The notes: generated by a model not told the origin, from the sequence alone. DNA of 64,000 nt from Cognataquiflexum gelatinilyticum (GCF_024813435.1 NZ_JANAEZ010000002.1:124001-188000), one strand, 5' to 3'. Positions 53,715 to 62,676 are shown, counted from the stretch's first letter. Translations and numbers: made by a program.

Positions 53715-56126
53715 ATGAATCTTCGACCTTTGCTGTTTTTATTTGGGTTATTGCCTCTGTTTCTTTTTTCCTGTACAAGTAAAACCACCGAAAAACCCTT
53801 ATTTTCTCAGTTAAATGAAGTGGAGGGCCTAATTGGAAAAGCCGAATACTTGTCCTCACCCTATGTCACCGCCGGAGACCGTGTCTATATGGTCGGCCAT
53901 CAAGATGGTACATTTCCGGATTTGGGATGGCATGTCAAAGGCGAAATGGGAGGGATCTGGAACCACCCCATCAAACTCATGGATGGCTTTACGGCAGCAA
54001 TCATAGAACAAGACAATTCCTTTTGTCTCGATGCAGCTCATCAGTTCATCAATTATCCCTTTGCCAACAAACACCTTTTTCAAACTCATATCCCAGGCTT
54101 GGAAGTTGAGAGGTTTCAGTTTGTCCCGGAAGGAGTGCAGGGTTTGGTCATCGAATTCACGTTTAGGAATGTGGATAAGTCCGATATTTCATTTGATTTT
54201 GAGTTTTCAGGCCATACTGACCTCATGCCGGTGTGGTTGGGAGAAAAAGCAGGCATGGTTGATTTTGAGGACCAACTTTCATTTGATGAAAGTAGACAGG
54301 CTTGGCTTGGAAAGGACCAAGGCAATGAATGGTATGCGATGTTTGGGTCAAACCAAAAAGCAATTCCTTCTGAAGGTCCATCTGCAGTTTGTAATTATGA
54401 ACCACAGGGAAAAGGAAAAGCTGCCAAGTTGGGTTATGAAATCAACTTAAAATCCGAATCCACTCAAAGTATCCGGTTTTTTATCTCCGGTTCTTACACC
54501 TCTAAAGCCGATGCAGAGGAAACTTTTGACAAACTCAAGCTGAATGCGGAAACCTACCTCAAAGACAAACAAAAGCATTACAGGCAGCTTGCTTCAAAAG
54601 CCAAAATCACCATCCCTGACAAAGAACTTGAAAAAGCTTTTGAATGGATCAAATACAATACAGAATGGCTCGTGAGGGAAGTGCCTGAGGTAGGAAGAGG
54701 ACTTGGGGCAGGCATGCCCGATTATCCTTGGTGGTTTGGTGTGGACAATGAATACACCCTGAAGGGCGCCATTGCTACAGGTAGAAAGGATTTGGTCTAC
54801 AGCACCATCGAACTTATCCACAAACTTTCTGAAACCAATGGAAACGGAAAAATAATCCATGAAGTGAGCTCAAACGGGGTGATTTTCAATCCCGGCAATA
54901 TCAATGAAACACCACAGTTTGCCTCATTGATTTGGTGGGTGTACCAATGGACGGGTGATAGGGAGTTTTTGGCTACATATTACCCAACTGTAAAAAAGGG
55001 TCTTCAGTGGCTGATGGATGAAAATGACAAAGACGGAAACCTCTTTCCTGTTGGCTATGGCATGATGGAAATCCATGGTCTCCAATCAGAGATGATCGAC
55101 GTGGCTTCTTATACCCAAAAAGCCTTTGCAGATGCTGCGCATATCGCTTCAGTAATGGGTGAGGATTCGGTTTCTGTAAGTTATCAACATACCGCGGACC
55201 TGATTAAAGAGAAAATCAATAAGGAATTTTGGGTCGAGGAATTCAATGGCTACGCTGACTTTATAGGAACTCCTGCTGAAGCCATCCACCTCGTGGAGGC
55301 GGCAATCATCAGGGCGGATACGCTCAATAAACCATGGGCTGTAGAAGAATTGAAAGCTACAAAAAGAAAGTTATCCACTTATCCTCCAAACAAAAAGCAA
55401 GGTTTTGTGATTTTTCATAATTGGGTAGTCAATACACCTATGGAAATGGGGATAGCCGATTCTGACAAAGCCATCAGGGCATTGGAAAAAGGCCGAAAAT
55501 TCACCAATCCATTTGGCGTCTTCGTCACCGGAATCGACAGGGATGAATCTTCTGAGATGGCTGACGGGACATTTGTAGGCAGCAAAGCCTTTTCATATAC
55601 AGGTGCTGTGATGACTTTGCCTACCGGCGTATCTGCCATAGGAGAAAACAATTATGGAAATCCGGATCAGGCGCTTGATTACCTGAAGCGGATGACCAAG
55701 TCATTTGGATTTGCTCTCCCGGGTTCAATCTATGAAGTTTCTCCTGATTATGGCATGATGGCGCAGGCTTGGAACCTATACAGTTTTGGTGTGCCTATCG
55801 TGACCCAGTTCTTTGGTATTCAGCCCGAAGCTGCGAATAAAGTTATCCACATATCACCTGCCTTCCCTACTGACTGGAAGGAAGCAAAAATTGAAAATGT
55901 AGAAATCGGTGACAATGCCATTTCTTTTGAATACAAAGTGAATGAACTTGGGCAGGTGGAAGCATATCTCTCTCAGGAAAAAGAAGACTGGAGTATTGTG
56001 TTCTCTTGGCCTGCATCCATACATACCAATGCTGACCTCAATGGAAATAAAATGGAAGTAGAAAACCAAAAAGACAAAAACAGGATTACATTTACGGGCA
56101 AGGGCAATAAGATCAGGTTATATTGA
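53715..56126 (+). CDS. Lipoprotein glycosidase with (alpha/alpha)6-barrel, glycogen-debranching-like
   Basis: 803 residues with lipobox Cys20 (LFLFSC). An N-terminal beta-sandwich (about 40-290) is followed by a helical barrel (about 295-700) with ELEKAFEWIKYNTEWL, GMPDYPWWFGVDNEYTLKGAI, FASLIWWVYQWTGD and LMDENDKDGNLFPVGYGMME, features of the six-hairpin glycosidase clan that includes GH15/GH63 and amylo-alpha-1,6-glucosidases. The acidic residues in WWFGVDNEYTL and near MMEIHG are catalytic candidates. It probably acts on a glucan or N-glycan-like sugar at the cell surface. It ends the six-gene secreted run. Confidence 0.8.
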   Translation: MNLRPLLFLFGLLPLFLFSCTSKTTEKPLFSQLNEVEGLIGKAEYLSSPYVTAGDRVYMVGHQDGTFPDLGWHVKGEMGGIWNHPIKLMDGFTAAIIEQDNSFCLDAAHQFINYPFANKHLFQTHIPGLEVERFQFVPEGVQGLVIEFTFRNVDKSDISFDFEFSGHTDLMPVWLGEKAGMVDFEDQLSFDESRQAWLGKDQGNEWYAMFGSNQKAIPSEGPSAVCNYEPQGKGKAAKLGYEINLKSESTQSIRFFISGSYTSKADAEETFDKLKLNAETYLKDKQKHYRQLASKAKITIPDKELEKAFEWIKYNTEWLVREVPEVGRGLGAGMPDYPWWFGVDNEYTLKGAIATGRKDLVYSTIELIHKLSETNGNGKIIHEVSSNGVIFNPGNINETPQFASLIWWVYQWTGDREFLATYYPTVKKGLQWLMDENDKDGNLFPVGYGMMEIHGLQSEMIDVASYTQKAFADAAHIASVMGEDSVSVSYQHTADLIKEKINKEFWVEEFNGYADFIGTPAEAIHLVEAAIIRADTLNKPWAVEELKATKRKLSTYPPNKKQGFVIFHNWVVNTPMEMGIADSDKAIRALEKGRKFTNPFGVFVTGIDRDESSEMADGTFVGSKAFSYTGAVMTLPTGVSAIGENNYGNPDQALDYLKRMTKSFGFALPGSIYEVSPDYGMMAQAWNLYSFGVPIVTQFFGIQPEAANKVIHISPAFPTDWKEAKIENVEIGDNAISFEYKVNELGQVEAYLSQEKEDWSIVFSWPASIHTNADLNGNKMEVENQKDKNRITFTGKGNKIRLY

Positions 56127-56286
56127 GTTCTTAGGGATTTGATAGATCCCACTTTTGCAACCGCATGTAATTAACCTGACAATTTGATTTAAAATCCATT
56201 GGGTCTGATTGTCGGAAAAATGAAATTTGGCCACTAATTTTGGTAATTGTCAAAATACCATTTCACCACAATCTTTAAGATTAAAA

Positions 56287-56799
56287 ATGATAAACAGAAG
56301 CTTAAAAACGTTTGGAAATGTTGAAGTTTCTTTATTGGATAGGATAGTGGAAGTGTTAAGCCTTTTGGTGTTGATAGGCTTATGGTCCTTGACCTATTAT
56401 TTCCAACATCAAAGTCTGGATATAGTCCCTGAAGGATATGATTTTTTCAGTAATCCAAATGAATATTGGGCAAGCAGGATGACCTATTCTGTTCCTTTTG
56501 TAGCCACCATTTTATATGTAGGGCTGACCCTCTACAACAAAAGGGTTCAACATGGAGATTATGCGGTAGAAATAAACAAAGAAAATGGGCCGGCATTAAG
56601 ACAGATCAACAAAAGGCTTTGGAGATGGCTCAAACTCAATATCCTGCTGATGTTTGTAGTGGTCGAATACTTTTCGTTCCACACAGGTTCCAATGCAGGC
56701 TCAGGGATCACAGGTTGGTTTATTTTTGTTTTTCCGCTATTACTCTTTGGTCCTGTCATCTACTTTTTTGTAGAATTCTCTAAAAATCAATTGAAGTAA
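56287..56799 (+). CDS. Four-helix membrane protein, DUF1648-like
   Basis: 170 residues from the ATG at 56287. Four hydrophobic spans lie at about 21-40, 66-85, 116-133 and 141-163. The first loop (FQHQSLDIVPEGYDFFSNPNEYW) resembles the short DUF1648 region found in SdpI-like and related small membrane proteins. No catalytic residue is evident. It stands alone; the 160 nt before it hold nothing I can name. Confidence 0.6.
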   Translation: MINRSLKTFGNVEVSLLDRIVEVLSLLVLIGLWSLTYYFQHQSLDIVPEGYDFFSNPNEYWASRMTYSVPFVATILYVGLTLYNKRVQHGDYAVEINKENGPALRQINKRLWRWLKLNILLMFVVVEYFSFHTGSNAGSGITGWFIFVFPLLLFGPVIYFFVEFSKNQLK

Positions 56800-56964
56800 A
56801 TTTGATACTATTTTAACGATAATTGCCTCATTATCTTTTTGTCCAAGCCTTTCTGATCTCGATATTAAATCTCTTAACATGCCTGTTGTGGAATTCTAAG
56901 CACCAGTTCAGGATTTTTGATAATTTGATTTCCTTTCCAGTATCAATCAATATCTATCTTCCAC

Positions 56965-57037
56965 ACCCTAATAACCATTAACTCATAAACCCTATAACCA
57001 ATAACCCTATAACCCAATAACTAATAACCAATTAACC
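56965..57037. repeat. Degenerate CTATAACC/ATAACC repeat tract
   Basis: A low-complexity stretch in which ATAACC, TTAACC and CTATAACC variants recur about eight times (for example ACCCTATAACCAATAACCCT). It fills the end of the 243-nt gap between the DUF1648-like and DUF5916 genes. No longer unit is perfectly conserved. Confidence 0.6.
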
Positions 57038-57042
57038 CCCTT

Positions 57043-59259
57043 TTAGATATTGAACCAATAATTCAGCTTCATGACCAAAGCCCGCTGTTTTGAAATAAAA
57101 GTAGAAGGGAAATAATTGTCCGTATACACAATAAACAAATCTGAGACAGGTGCATAGCGCCATTGCAACCTAGTATTGATGTTGATATTGTCAATCTGAT
57201 TGTTGTACTGAAAGAAGGTTGTCCAAAAAAGACTTTTGGTGAAAGTCAGGTCAATCCTTGGCCCGATTAGGAACAGGTCTGCATCATTTTGTGGTTCCGG
57301 CAGCCTGATGTTATTGTAACTGAAATTCATGGAAATATTGGCAATATAGCCCATCCTCCAACTCATCGTCCCTTGTATGGTTTTGATATCCCCCGTGAAA
57401 TATTCCCCAAAATCACCTCTCAATGACACATATACCTTTTTTCGGGGATTACTGATATACCGAAACCCAATCAGGGAATTGGAATAATCTGTCCCTGCTA
57501 GCAATGGCTCGCCTCCGGTCCTAGTAGGATCAAAATCCGAAAACAAATACGTGTACCTGTTTGATGCCGTCACAGTCAAGATGGAGAGAGATTGGAACCG
57601 AATCCTGTAAAATAGTGAGTGAAGTCCATCTGTCACTCCCAAATCTTCATTCCACAATGTCTCCGTCTCTACACCGGGACCATGCCGGTTGATAAGTGTG
57701 GATCTTGGGAAAAATTGATATTCAAAGGTTGCGAAGCCCCTTTTGTAATCGTTTCGAGGTGTAAAACCAACAGCAGGATTATAATTTTCTCCCACTTGGG
57801 AAAAAGCCACCGAGGCGGTGATGGCCGGAGTTGCATAATTCAATGCCGCATGGGCAGTGGAAGATTTATCTAAATCCTCTTTTTCAAATGTCTTGTGGTA
57901 AAAAAACTTGCCAGTCCATTTGTTATCCTTCGAGGCAAGGTTATAGTCCACCCCGAGCAGCCTGTTGGAAAGGCTGTCATTGAAGAGGGGAATATCCAAT
58001 TCCTGATTCAAAGTTTCCCTGTTGACAAAGATCACCCCGATGTTTGATCGGGTAAAAACCTTCCTCTGTATGGCTGCCACCGAGAAGTTTTTGCCAGCGA
58101 TGCCCCTTTCTTCATCATTGGCAGTCTGCATGTTCATCGCTCCGATCCGCCAGTTGTCGTCAAGCTTTCCACTCAGCCTGCCCCCAAATAGTATCTGGTT
58201 CTGTACATTTTGACCGGTAGTTTCATCCCTGTCTACTCCGATCCTTCGGGAGAAAAAAGGGCGGAGGTTAGTGGCTCCAAAATCCGCAAACAAATCAGCG
58301 TTTTCAAGAAAAAACTGCCTTCGTTCCGGGAAAAAGATCTCAAATCGGTCTAGGTTGGTCACCTGTTCATCCACTTCTACCTGCGAAAAATCCGGATTTA
58401 CTGTCAAGTCCATGTTCATCGCCGGTCCAATACCAATCTTGGCATCACCGCCAAAAGTAGGAGTCAACGGATTGGAAGTGCCTGTAAGGAAGTTTCTGTC
58501 AGTAGCCATCGCCGCATAAGGAATCAGGGAGAGGTTCGTACTTTCTTTTTTAAGGGGTTCAGAGAATATCAATTTTCTGCTAAAAGCCAGGTTGATCACG
58601 TTGAAGTTTCTCGGAATCGGTGACCATGTGCTTCTTTCATTGTACTTGCTGTCGATCCTGTAAAAATTCACATTCCAATTGCTAGCACCGTCATTGTACC
58701 TCAGGGTTGAAAATGGAATAGCAGCCTCTATTATCCAATGGTCCTCGTAAATCTTGGCCTCCGAATACCACTTATTGTCCCAGGCGAGGTTAAGGTCAGA
58801 GGACTGCATGCCGCCATTGGCGATCAGGGACTCCCGCTGCACTCCGAAGGGATTGATCCCAAACTGAAATCCACTGCTGTAATCATTGAAAGTGTCCAAG
58901 ACAAAACTGACACCGTCATTTTGCTCCCCTCGGTAATCCCTTCTCAGGGAGGTACTCACATATTCCTGTGGAGTGCGGGGACCAAGGTTATACATCACCG
59001 CAGCGATATAAAGAAATTTTTCATCAAAGGCGATTTTTACCCTTGTTTGGGCTTTGGCGAGAGAGGTATCTGAAGGGAAAAACTGCTGAAAATCTTCCGC
59101 CCATCCTTCCTGCTGCCAGATGGGTTCATCCAAAACCCCATCCAACTTGATTTCCATTTTGATCTTGTCCGCTATGAGACCTGGTAGCGCCTTATCAGAA
59201 GTCTGGGCGAAGGACATACCAATATGTACAAAAAAGAAAAAGGTGAAAATGCGTTTCAT
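57043..59259 (-). CDS. DUF5916 outer-membrane protein with CBM9-like N-terminal domain
   Basis: 738 residues. A signal peptide (about 1-18, ending FAQ) is followed by a carbohydrate-binding-module-9-like domain (about 30-215: EIKLDGVLDEPIWQ, VKIAFDEKFLYIAAVM, DTFNDYSSGFQFGINPFGVQ). The rest (about 230-738) is the DUF5916 barrel (PERRQFFLENADLF, FFSRRIGV) and ends in LNYWFNI, an outer-membrane C-terminal pattern. Function is unknown; sugar binding is inferred from the N-terminal domain only. Confidence 0.88.
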   Translation of the reverse strand: MKRIFTFFFFVHIGMSFAQTSDKALPGLIADKIKMEIKLDGVLDEPIWQQEGWAEDFQQFFPSDTSLAKAQTRVKIAFDEKFLYIAAVMYNLGPRTPQEYVSTSLRRDYRGEQNDGVSFVLDTFNDYSSGFQFGINPFGVQRESLIANGGMQSSDLNLAWDNKWYSEAKIYEDHWIIEAAIPFSTLRYNDGASNWNVNFYRIDSKYNERSTWSPIPRNFNVINLAFSRKLIFSEPLKKESTNLSLIPYAAMATDRNFLTGTSNPLTPTFGGDAKIGIGPAMNMDLTVNPDFSQVEVDEQVTNLDRFEIFFPERRQFFLENADLFADFGATNLRPFFSRRIGVDRDETTGQNVQNQILFGGRLSGKLDDNWRIGAMNMQTANDEERGIAGKNFSVAAIQRKVFTRSNIGVIFVNRETLNQELDIPLFNDSLSNRLLGVDYNLASKDNKWTGKFFYHKTFEKEDLDKSSTAHAALNYATPAITASVAFSQVGENYNPAVGFTPRNDYKRGFATFEYQFFPRSTLINRHGPGVETETLWNEDLGVTDGLHSLFYRIRFQSLSILTVTASNRYTYLFSDFDPTRTGGEPLLAGTDYSNSLIGFRYISNPRKKVYVSLRGDFGEYFTGDIKTIQGTMSWRMGYIANISMNFSYNNIRLPEPQNDADLFLIGPRIDLTFTKSLFWTTFFQYNNQIDNININTRLQWRYAPVSDLFIVYTDNYFPSTFISKQRALVMKLNYWFNI

Positions 59260-59436
59260 GCAGGGGACTTTGTTACCGAAAATAGCCCATGGAATGTTGG
59301 GGGCTCCCCTGATTTATACCAAAGGCAAAAAAAAAGCATTTGAGGTATTTTATAACATTTTGAAGGGCTCCCTCAATAAGGCAGGCCAATTTCATCTTCT
59401 GCAACAAAATGATACTGGAAGCCCAGATTTTCTGTT

Positions 59437-59856
59437 TTACTCGCCCATGGCTGTAAGGACGATATTTCTTGAGCCCCCTCGGTCTCGGAATTCACACAGA
59501 TAAATCCCTTGCCAAGTTCCAAGATTGAGACTTCCATCTGTAATGGGAACCTGTAGGCTGTTGCCAAAAAAACTGCTTTTGATATGGGCAGGCATGTCAT
59601 CGTCTCCCTCATAATTGTGGATAAACTTCGGATAGCCTTCTGGAATCAGTTCGTTGATAAAGGTCTCGAAGTCTTTTCTCACCGTCGGATCTGCATTTTC
59701 ATTGATGGTCAATCCGGCCGAGGTATGTTGGATAAATATATGAAGGATACCCATCTTGATCTGTCGTATTTCTGGAAAATGCATTTCTATAATAGAAGTG
59801 ATGAGGTGAAATCCCCTAGGAAAGGGTTTGAGGCTTATGGTTTTTTGGATGGTCAT
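59437..59856 (-). CDS. YjbQ/UPF0047 family protein
   Basis: 139 residues, normal length. The family blocks are HTSAGLTINENADPTVRKD, YEGDDDMPAHIKSSFFG and LGTWQGIYLCEFRDRGG. YjbQ has been reported to have a weak thiamine-phosphate-synthase activity in vitro, and the family is otherwise uncharacterised. Conserved His (H48, H91 region) and Asp residues form its putative site. It stands alone upstream of DUF5916 on the same strand. One exact DnaA-box 9-mer (59616) is within it. Confidence 0.92.
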   Translation of the reverse strand: MTIQKTISLKPFPRGFHLITSIIEMHFPEIRQIKMGILHIFIQHTSAGLTINENADPTVRKDFETFINELIPEGYPKFIHNYEGDDDMPAHIKSSFFGNSLQVPITDGSLNLGTWQGIYLCEFRDRGGSRNIVLTAMGE

Positions 59857-60166
59857 GAGTATAATTAGGCTAAGGCTTTTTTCTATGCTTCATAAAATTA
59901 AAAAAATCCATCTTCTTTCATTTTGAAGGATTGTTTTCAATGTATTGGGCAATTCTTTGATAAGCTCCCTCATCCCTGATGATATGGTCATGGTATTTGG
60001 ATTGCCATCCAAATTCAAATCCCAATCTGTTGGCATGTTTTGTTACAGCAGATTTATAAGATCTCAATATTGATGGGAGAGAATCTTTCTTTGGGGAAAT
60101 AGCAGCCATATGTTGGGAGAATTCTGTAATTATGGGAGATTCCTTTCCTTTAAGGAATCCCCTTGT

Positions 60167-60226
60167 GGAAGAGAAATCCAATGTGGAGTCGTTGCATGCA
60201 ACGACTCCACATTGGATTTCTCTTCC
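60167..60226. repeat. 60-bp perfect palindrome inside the RAYT gene
   Basis: The left arm (60167-60196, beginning GGAAGAGAAATCC) and the right arm (60197-60226, ending GGATTTCTCTTCC) are exact reverse complements with no loop, centred on GCATGC. The core is GTTGCATGCAAC flanked by GTGGAGTC and GACTCCAC. It is probably the REP-like element handled by the RAYT. A second, smaller hairpin lies beside it (GATTCCTT 60138-60145 with AAGGAATC 60152-60159). Confidence 0.9.
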
Positions 60227-60280
60227 TTATCTAGATTTCTGGAATCCCCATCTTTATCCTGATTTCTAAAATCCCCATCT
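60227..60280 (-). repeat. 27-bp tandem repeat in the RAYT linker
   Basis: Two 27-bp units (60227-60253 and 60254-60280) differ at a few positions; a partial third follows. Each encodes nine residues on the minus strand (DGDSRNLDK and DGDFRNQDK), so unit loss or gain keeps the frame. It abuts the palindrome directly. Confidence 0.7.
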
Positions 60281-60914
60281 TCCTGATATCTGGAATAATT
60301 TTTCCCATTTTCTTCCTTTCTCTGATCCTCCTTTCCAAAATCATTTTTTTCTTCTTCCCTTTTTTCATCCGGCTTATTGATGATCAATATTCCATGGATA
60401 TGATTGGGCATCACTACAAAGGCATCCAATTCTACATATTTGTGGTGATTTTTGATTTCATACCAAAATACATCGGCAAGCACTCCGGCCCCGGAAAGAA
60501 TCATTTTCCCATTGCTCACCTTTCCAAAATAATGCCGCCTGTTTAAAGTGCAGATCGTGACAAAATAGGCTGCATTCCAGGTATAATCCCACCACTTTGC
60601 CCGGAAAGATTCAGTTCGGTATTTGTTTTTATATTTTTCAGCCATAAAAAAGACAAGGAATAGTATACAATGCTCCAATTTACCCCATCCCCATTCCTTC
60701 CCCAAATCAACAGCCGATCTTAAACGTTTAAGTTGAAAGGCAAAACTCCAATCCAATTTTAATCAAGGTTTATATTACTTTTGGTAAAAATGGCCATCAA
60801 AAAGGACATGTGGATAACTACCGGCTTTTTATTTTTGGATTGAAAATAGTGTTTTCCAAGATTTGTATTTGACTGATTTTTCGCCCAACTTTTGTTCATA
60901 AATCTATTTGCCCG

Positions 60915-61667
60915 ATGGCTTACAAAAAATCCTTTCTGATTGCATCGATAGTATTGTTTCTTCCATTTGTCTCCCACTCCCAAGTCCTACAGTATTTCAA
61001 CAGACATTTTATAGCCATAAAGGATACTGCTGTATACAAGCCTGTGTATTACCTGCAGCTAAGCGAAGGAGAACCGGATCCAACTTCCAAGTATTTCAGA
61101 ATGGACAATTCCCTTGCTTTGGAACAAACCAATGAAAAAGATGCATCAGGAAAACTCATTCGAAGGAATACCGCCCGTTTTGCGGAGGACGGGTACCTCA
61201 TTAGCAAAACCTTCAGGGATTATGTCAGAGACAGTATCGTGGAATTCACCTTTTTTGCAAACGGCAATCTCAAATCCTCCAAAACCACAGTAAAAAACGA
61301 AGTCCTTGAAAATCTTTCTTTTGATGAAAAAGGAACTCCAAGAACTGCCCCGACCTACGAAAATGCACTCCCGGTGGGTGGGATGGGAGCATGGAGAAAT
61401 TTCCTCATCCAAAACCTCAAGTATCCAGAGCCTCTAATCGACGCTGGGATAGAAGGCAAAGCAGATATTTTCTTTGAATTAAATGAAATTGGTGAAATCA
61501 CTTTCTATGAGGTCATGAATGTGGAATATGTACATCCCGATTTGGCCAAGGAAGCAATGAGGGTATTTGCCCTTTTTGCCAAAAAACCTTGGAACCCCAC
61601 TAAAGTGGATGGTATTGCCGTCAAATCAACCATGATTTTGCCGGTTACTTTTAAACTGGAAAATTAA
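60915..61667 (+). CDS. Secreted TonB C-terminal-domain protein
   Basis: 250 residues with a signal peptide ending near SHSQ (residue 23). The middle contains MORN-like/antitoxin-type text (NTARFAEDGYLISKTFRDYVRDSIVEFTFFANGNLKSS). The last 85 residues (AWRNFLIQNLKYPEPLIDAGIEGKADIFFELNEIGEI) form a TonB C-terminal domain (Y-P-x-x-A-x-x-x-x-I-x-G). Unlike true TonB it has no inner-membrane anchor, so it is probably a periplasmic relative. An exact DnaA-box 9-mer lies 98 nt upstream (60809). Confidence 0.82.
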   Translation: MAYKKSFLIASIVLFLPFVSHSQVLQYFNRHFIAIKDTAVYKPVYYLQLSEGEPDPTSKYFRMDNSLALEQTNEKDASGKLIRRNTARFAEDGYLISKTFRDYVRDSIVEFTFFANGNLKSSKTTVKNEVLENLSFDEKGTPRTAPTYENALPVGGMGAWRNFLIQNLKYPEPLIDAGIEGKADIFFELNEIGEITFYEVMNVEYVHPDLAKEAMRVFALFAKKPWNPTKVDGIAVKSTMILPVTFKLEN

Positions 61668-61851
61668 TTTTTCTTTGAAGTAATGGAGCCCATCTATCAT
61701 TTCAATACCTGCATATTGCCCAAATCAAGCAATTATGTAATTCTTATTTTTTTTCTGTAAGCCATAGACTTTTGTTTTGAGTCACCTTTGCGCCACGGAT
61801 AAGATTCCTTATTGTGGGAATTACCCGCCCAAAAAAACAAAACAAAAACTT

Positions 61852-62424
61852 ATGAAATTTTACCTCATTGGATTCATGATGGCTTTCATCCTGACAAGCA
61901 GCGCATCAGCCCAACATATCAACATTGGTGTCAAAGGTGGCCTGAATGTGTACAACATCACTGATGGAAGCCAATACAATCCCAAAGCAGGACTCAACTT
62001 GGGTCTCCTTGGTCATATTCACTTGACTGACCAATTTGCACTGCAACCCGAATTATACTACTCCGGCCAAGGCGCAAAAATTGATAACCTCAATACCAAC
62101 CTCAATCTTGATTATATTAATGTACCTGTATTACTTCAATACATGTTTGACAACGGATTCAGGGTTCAGGCAGGACCGCAACTTGGATTTTTGGTGGCGG
62201 CCAAAACAAAATCTGGAGACACCTCCATCAATGTCAATGACCAATTTGAAAGCATCGATGTGGGCTTAGGAATCGGCGCAAGCTATATCAATCCTGCAAC
62301 CGGATTTGGAGTGGATGCAAGATACAACCACGGGCTGAGCAATATCAGGGCTTCTAGCAACTCCGAATCAAGAAACAGAGGATTCCAGTTGGGTGTCTTC
62401 TACCTCTTCAAACACAAAAATTAA
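61852..62424 (+). CDS. Outer-membrane beta-barrel (porin-like) protein
   Basis: 190 residues from the ATG at 61852. A signal peptide ends at SASAQ (about residue 20). The body is a small barrel of the OMP_b-brl_2 type: INIGVKGGLNVYN, GLNLGLLGHIHLTDQFALQPEL, DYINVPVLLQYMF, VQAGPQLGFLVAA and FQLGVFYLFKHKN. Eight to ten strands are likely. Such proteins are abundant in Bacteroidota and mostly without known function. A good terminator follows. Confidence 0.87.
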   Translation: MKFYLIGFMMAFILTSSASAQHINIGVKGGLNVYNITDGSQYNPKAGLNLGLLGHIHLTDQFALQPELYYSGQGAKIDNLNTNLNLDYINVPVLLQYMFDNGFRVQAGPQLGFLVAAKTKSGDTSINVNDQFESIDVGLGIGASYINPATGFGVDARYNHGLSNIRASSNSESRNRGFQLGVFYLFKHKN

Positions 62425-62442
62425 TCTATTTTGCAAGAATAT

Positions 62443-62470
62443 AGGGACAGCATTAGCTGTCCCTTTTTTT
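62443..62470 (+). terminator. Rho-independent terminator
   Basis: AGGGACAGC (62443-62451) pairs with GCTGTCCCT (62456-62464): a 9-bp stem with a 4-nt loop ATTA and a run of seven T to 62470. Confidence 0.92.
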
Positions 62471-62676
62471 GTGTTTAAATTTTCGAACTGAATAGCACTC
62501 CGATTGGAATTAACTATAAGAGCTCGAAAAGTAAAAAGAAACGTTCCCTTTAAAACAGTCAAAAACCCTCCCAATCCCTCACCATCCCATCAGGGATTTC
62601 TCAGGCTAAAGGGATTCTGTATTTTCGACTAAATTTCTGACTACTGAAAACTGACCACTTCCTACTTTCTCGCTTC

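Larger units (their letters stand above)
59918..60645 (-). pseudogene. REP-associated tyrosine transposase (RAYT), frameshifted
   Basis: The N-terminal frame (ATG at 60645) reads MAEKYKNKYR, AYFVTICTLNRRHYFG and VVMPNHIHGILII, the Y1/HuH catalytic region of IS200-like RAYT proteins, and stops at 60130. The C-terminal frame (ending 59918) reads SLPSILRSYKSAVTKHANRLGF, WQSKYHDHIIRDEGAYQRI and YIENNPSK, the rest of the family including the catalytic Tyr region (YHDHIIRD). The two are offset by one frame and overlap around 60130-60226, where a 60-bp palindrome sits open in both. RAYTs move or shape REP palindromes. A programmed frameshift cannot be excluded, but no clear slippery site is visible. 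Confidence 0.82.
41633..60817. other. Region rich in consensus DnaA boxes (TTATCCACA)
   Basis: Exact 9-mers, first base given. TGTGGATAA on the plus strand: 41633, 47528, 47853, 48271, 49083, 50579, 51077, 52092, 54170, 59616, 60809. TTATCCACA: 43181, 48716, 49468, 51475, 53071, 53569, 55843. That is 18, of which 14 lie in 47528-55851. In the first 41 kb I saw one (23284). Most share the longer form TGTGGATAACT. They fall in several reading frames and on both coding strands, so codon use does not explain them. DnaA binding is inferred from the consensus. Counts were made by reading, not by a program. Confidence 0.8.

Noticed and set aside
41633..60817. The repeated TGTGGATAA 9-mer as a DNA-uptake sequence or Chi-like site
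   Set aside because: Such signals are spread over the whole genome. Here only one copy was seen in the first 41 kb, so regional clustering argues for DnaA binding instead.
41633..60817. A compact oriC in this window
   Set aside because: No intergenic stretch holds several boxes with an AT-rich unwinding element, and no dnaA, dnaN or similar gene is present. Only a dispersed enrichment is supported.
60759..60983. A 74-residue minus-strand ORF
   Set aside because: It overlaps the start of the TonB-C protein gene, has no recognisable domain and no promoter, so it is treated as a chance frame.
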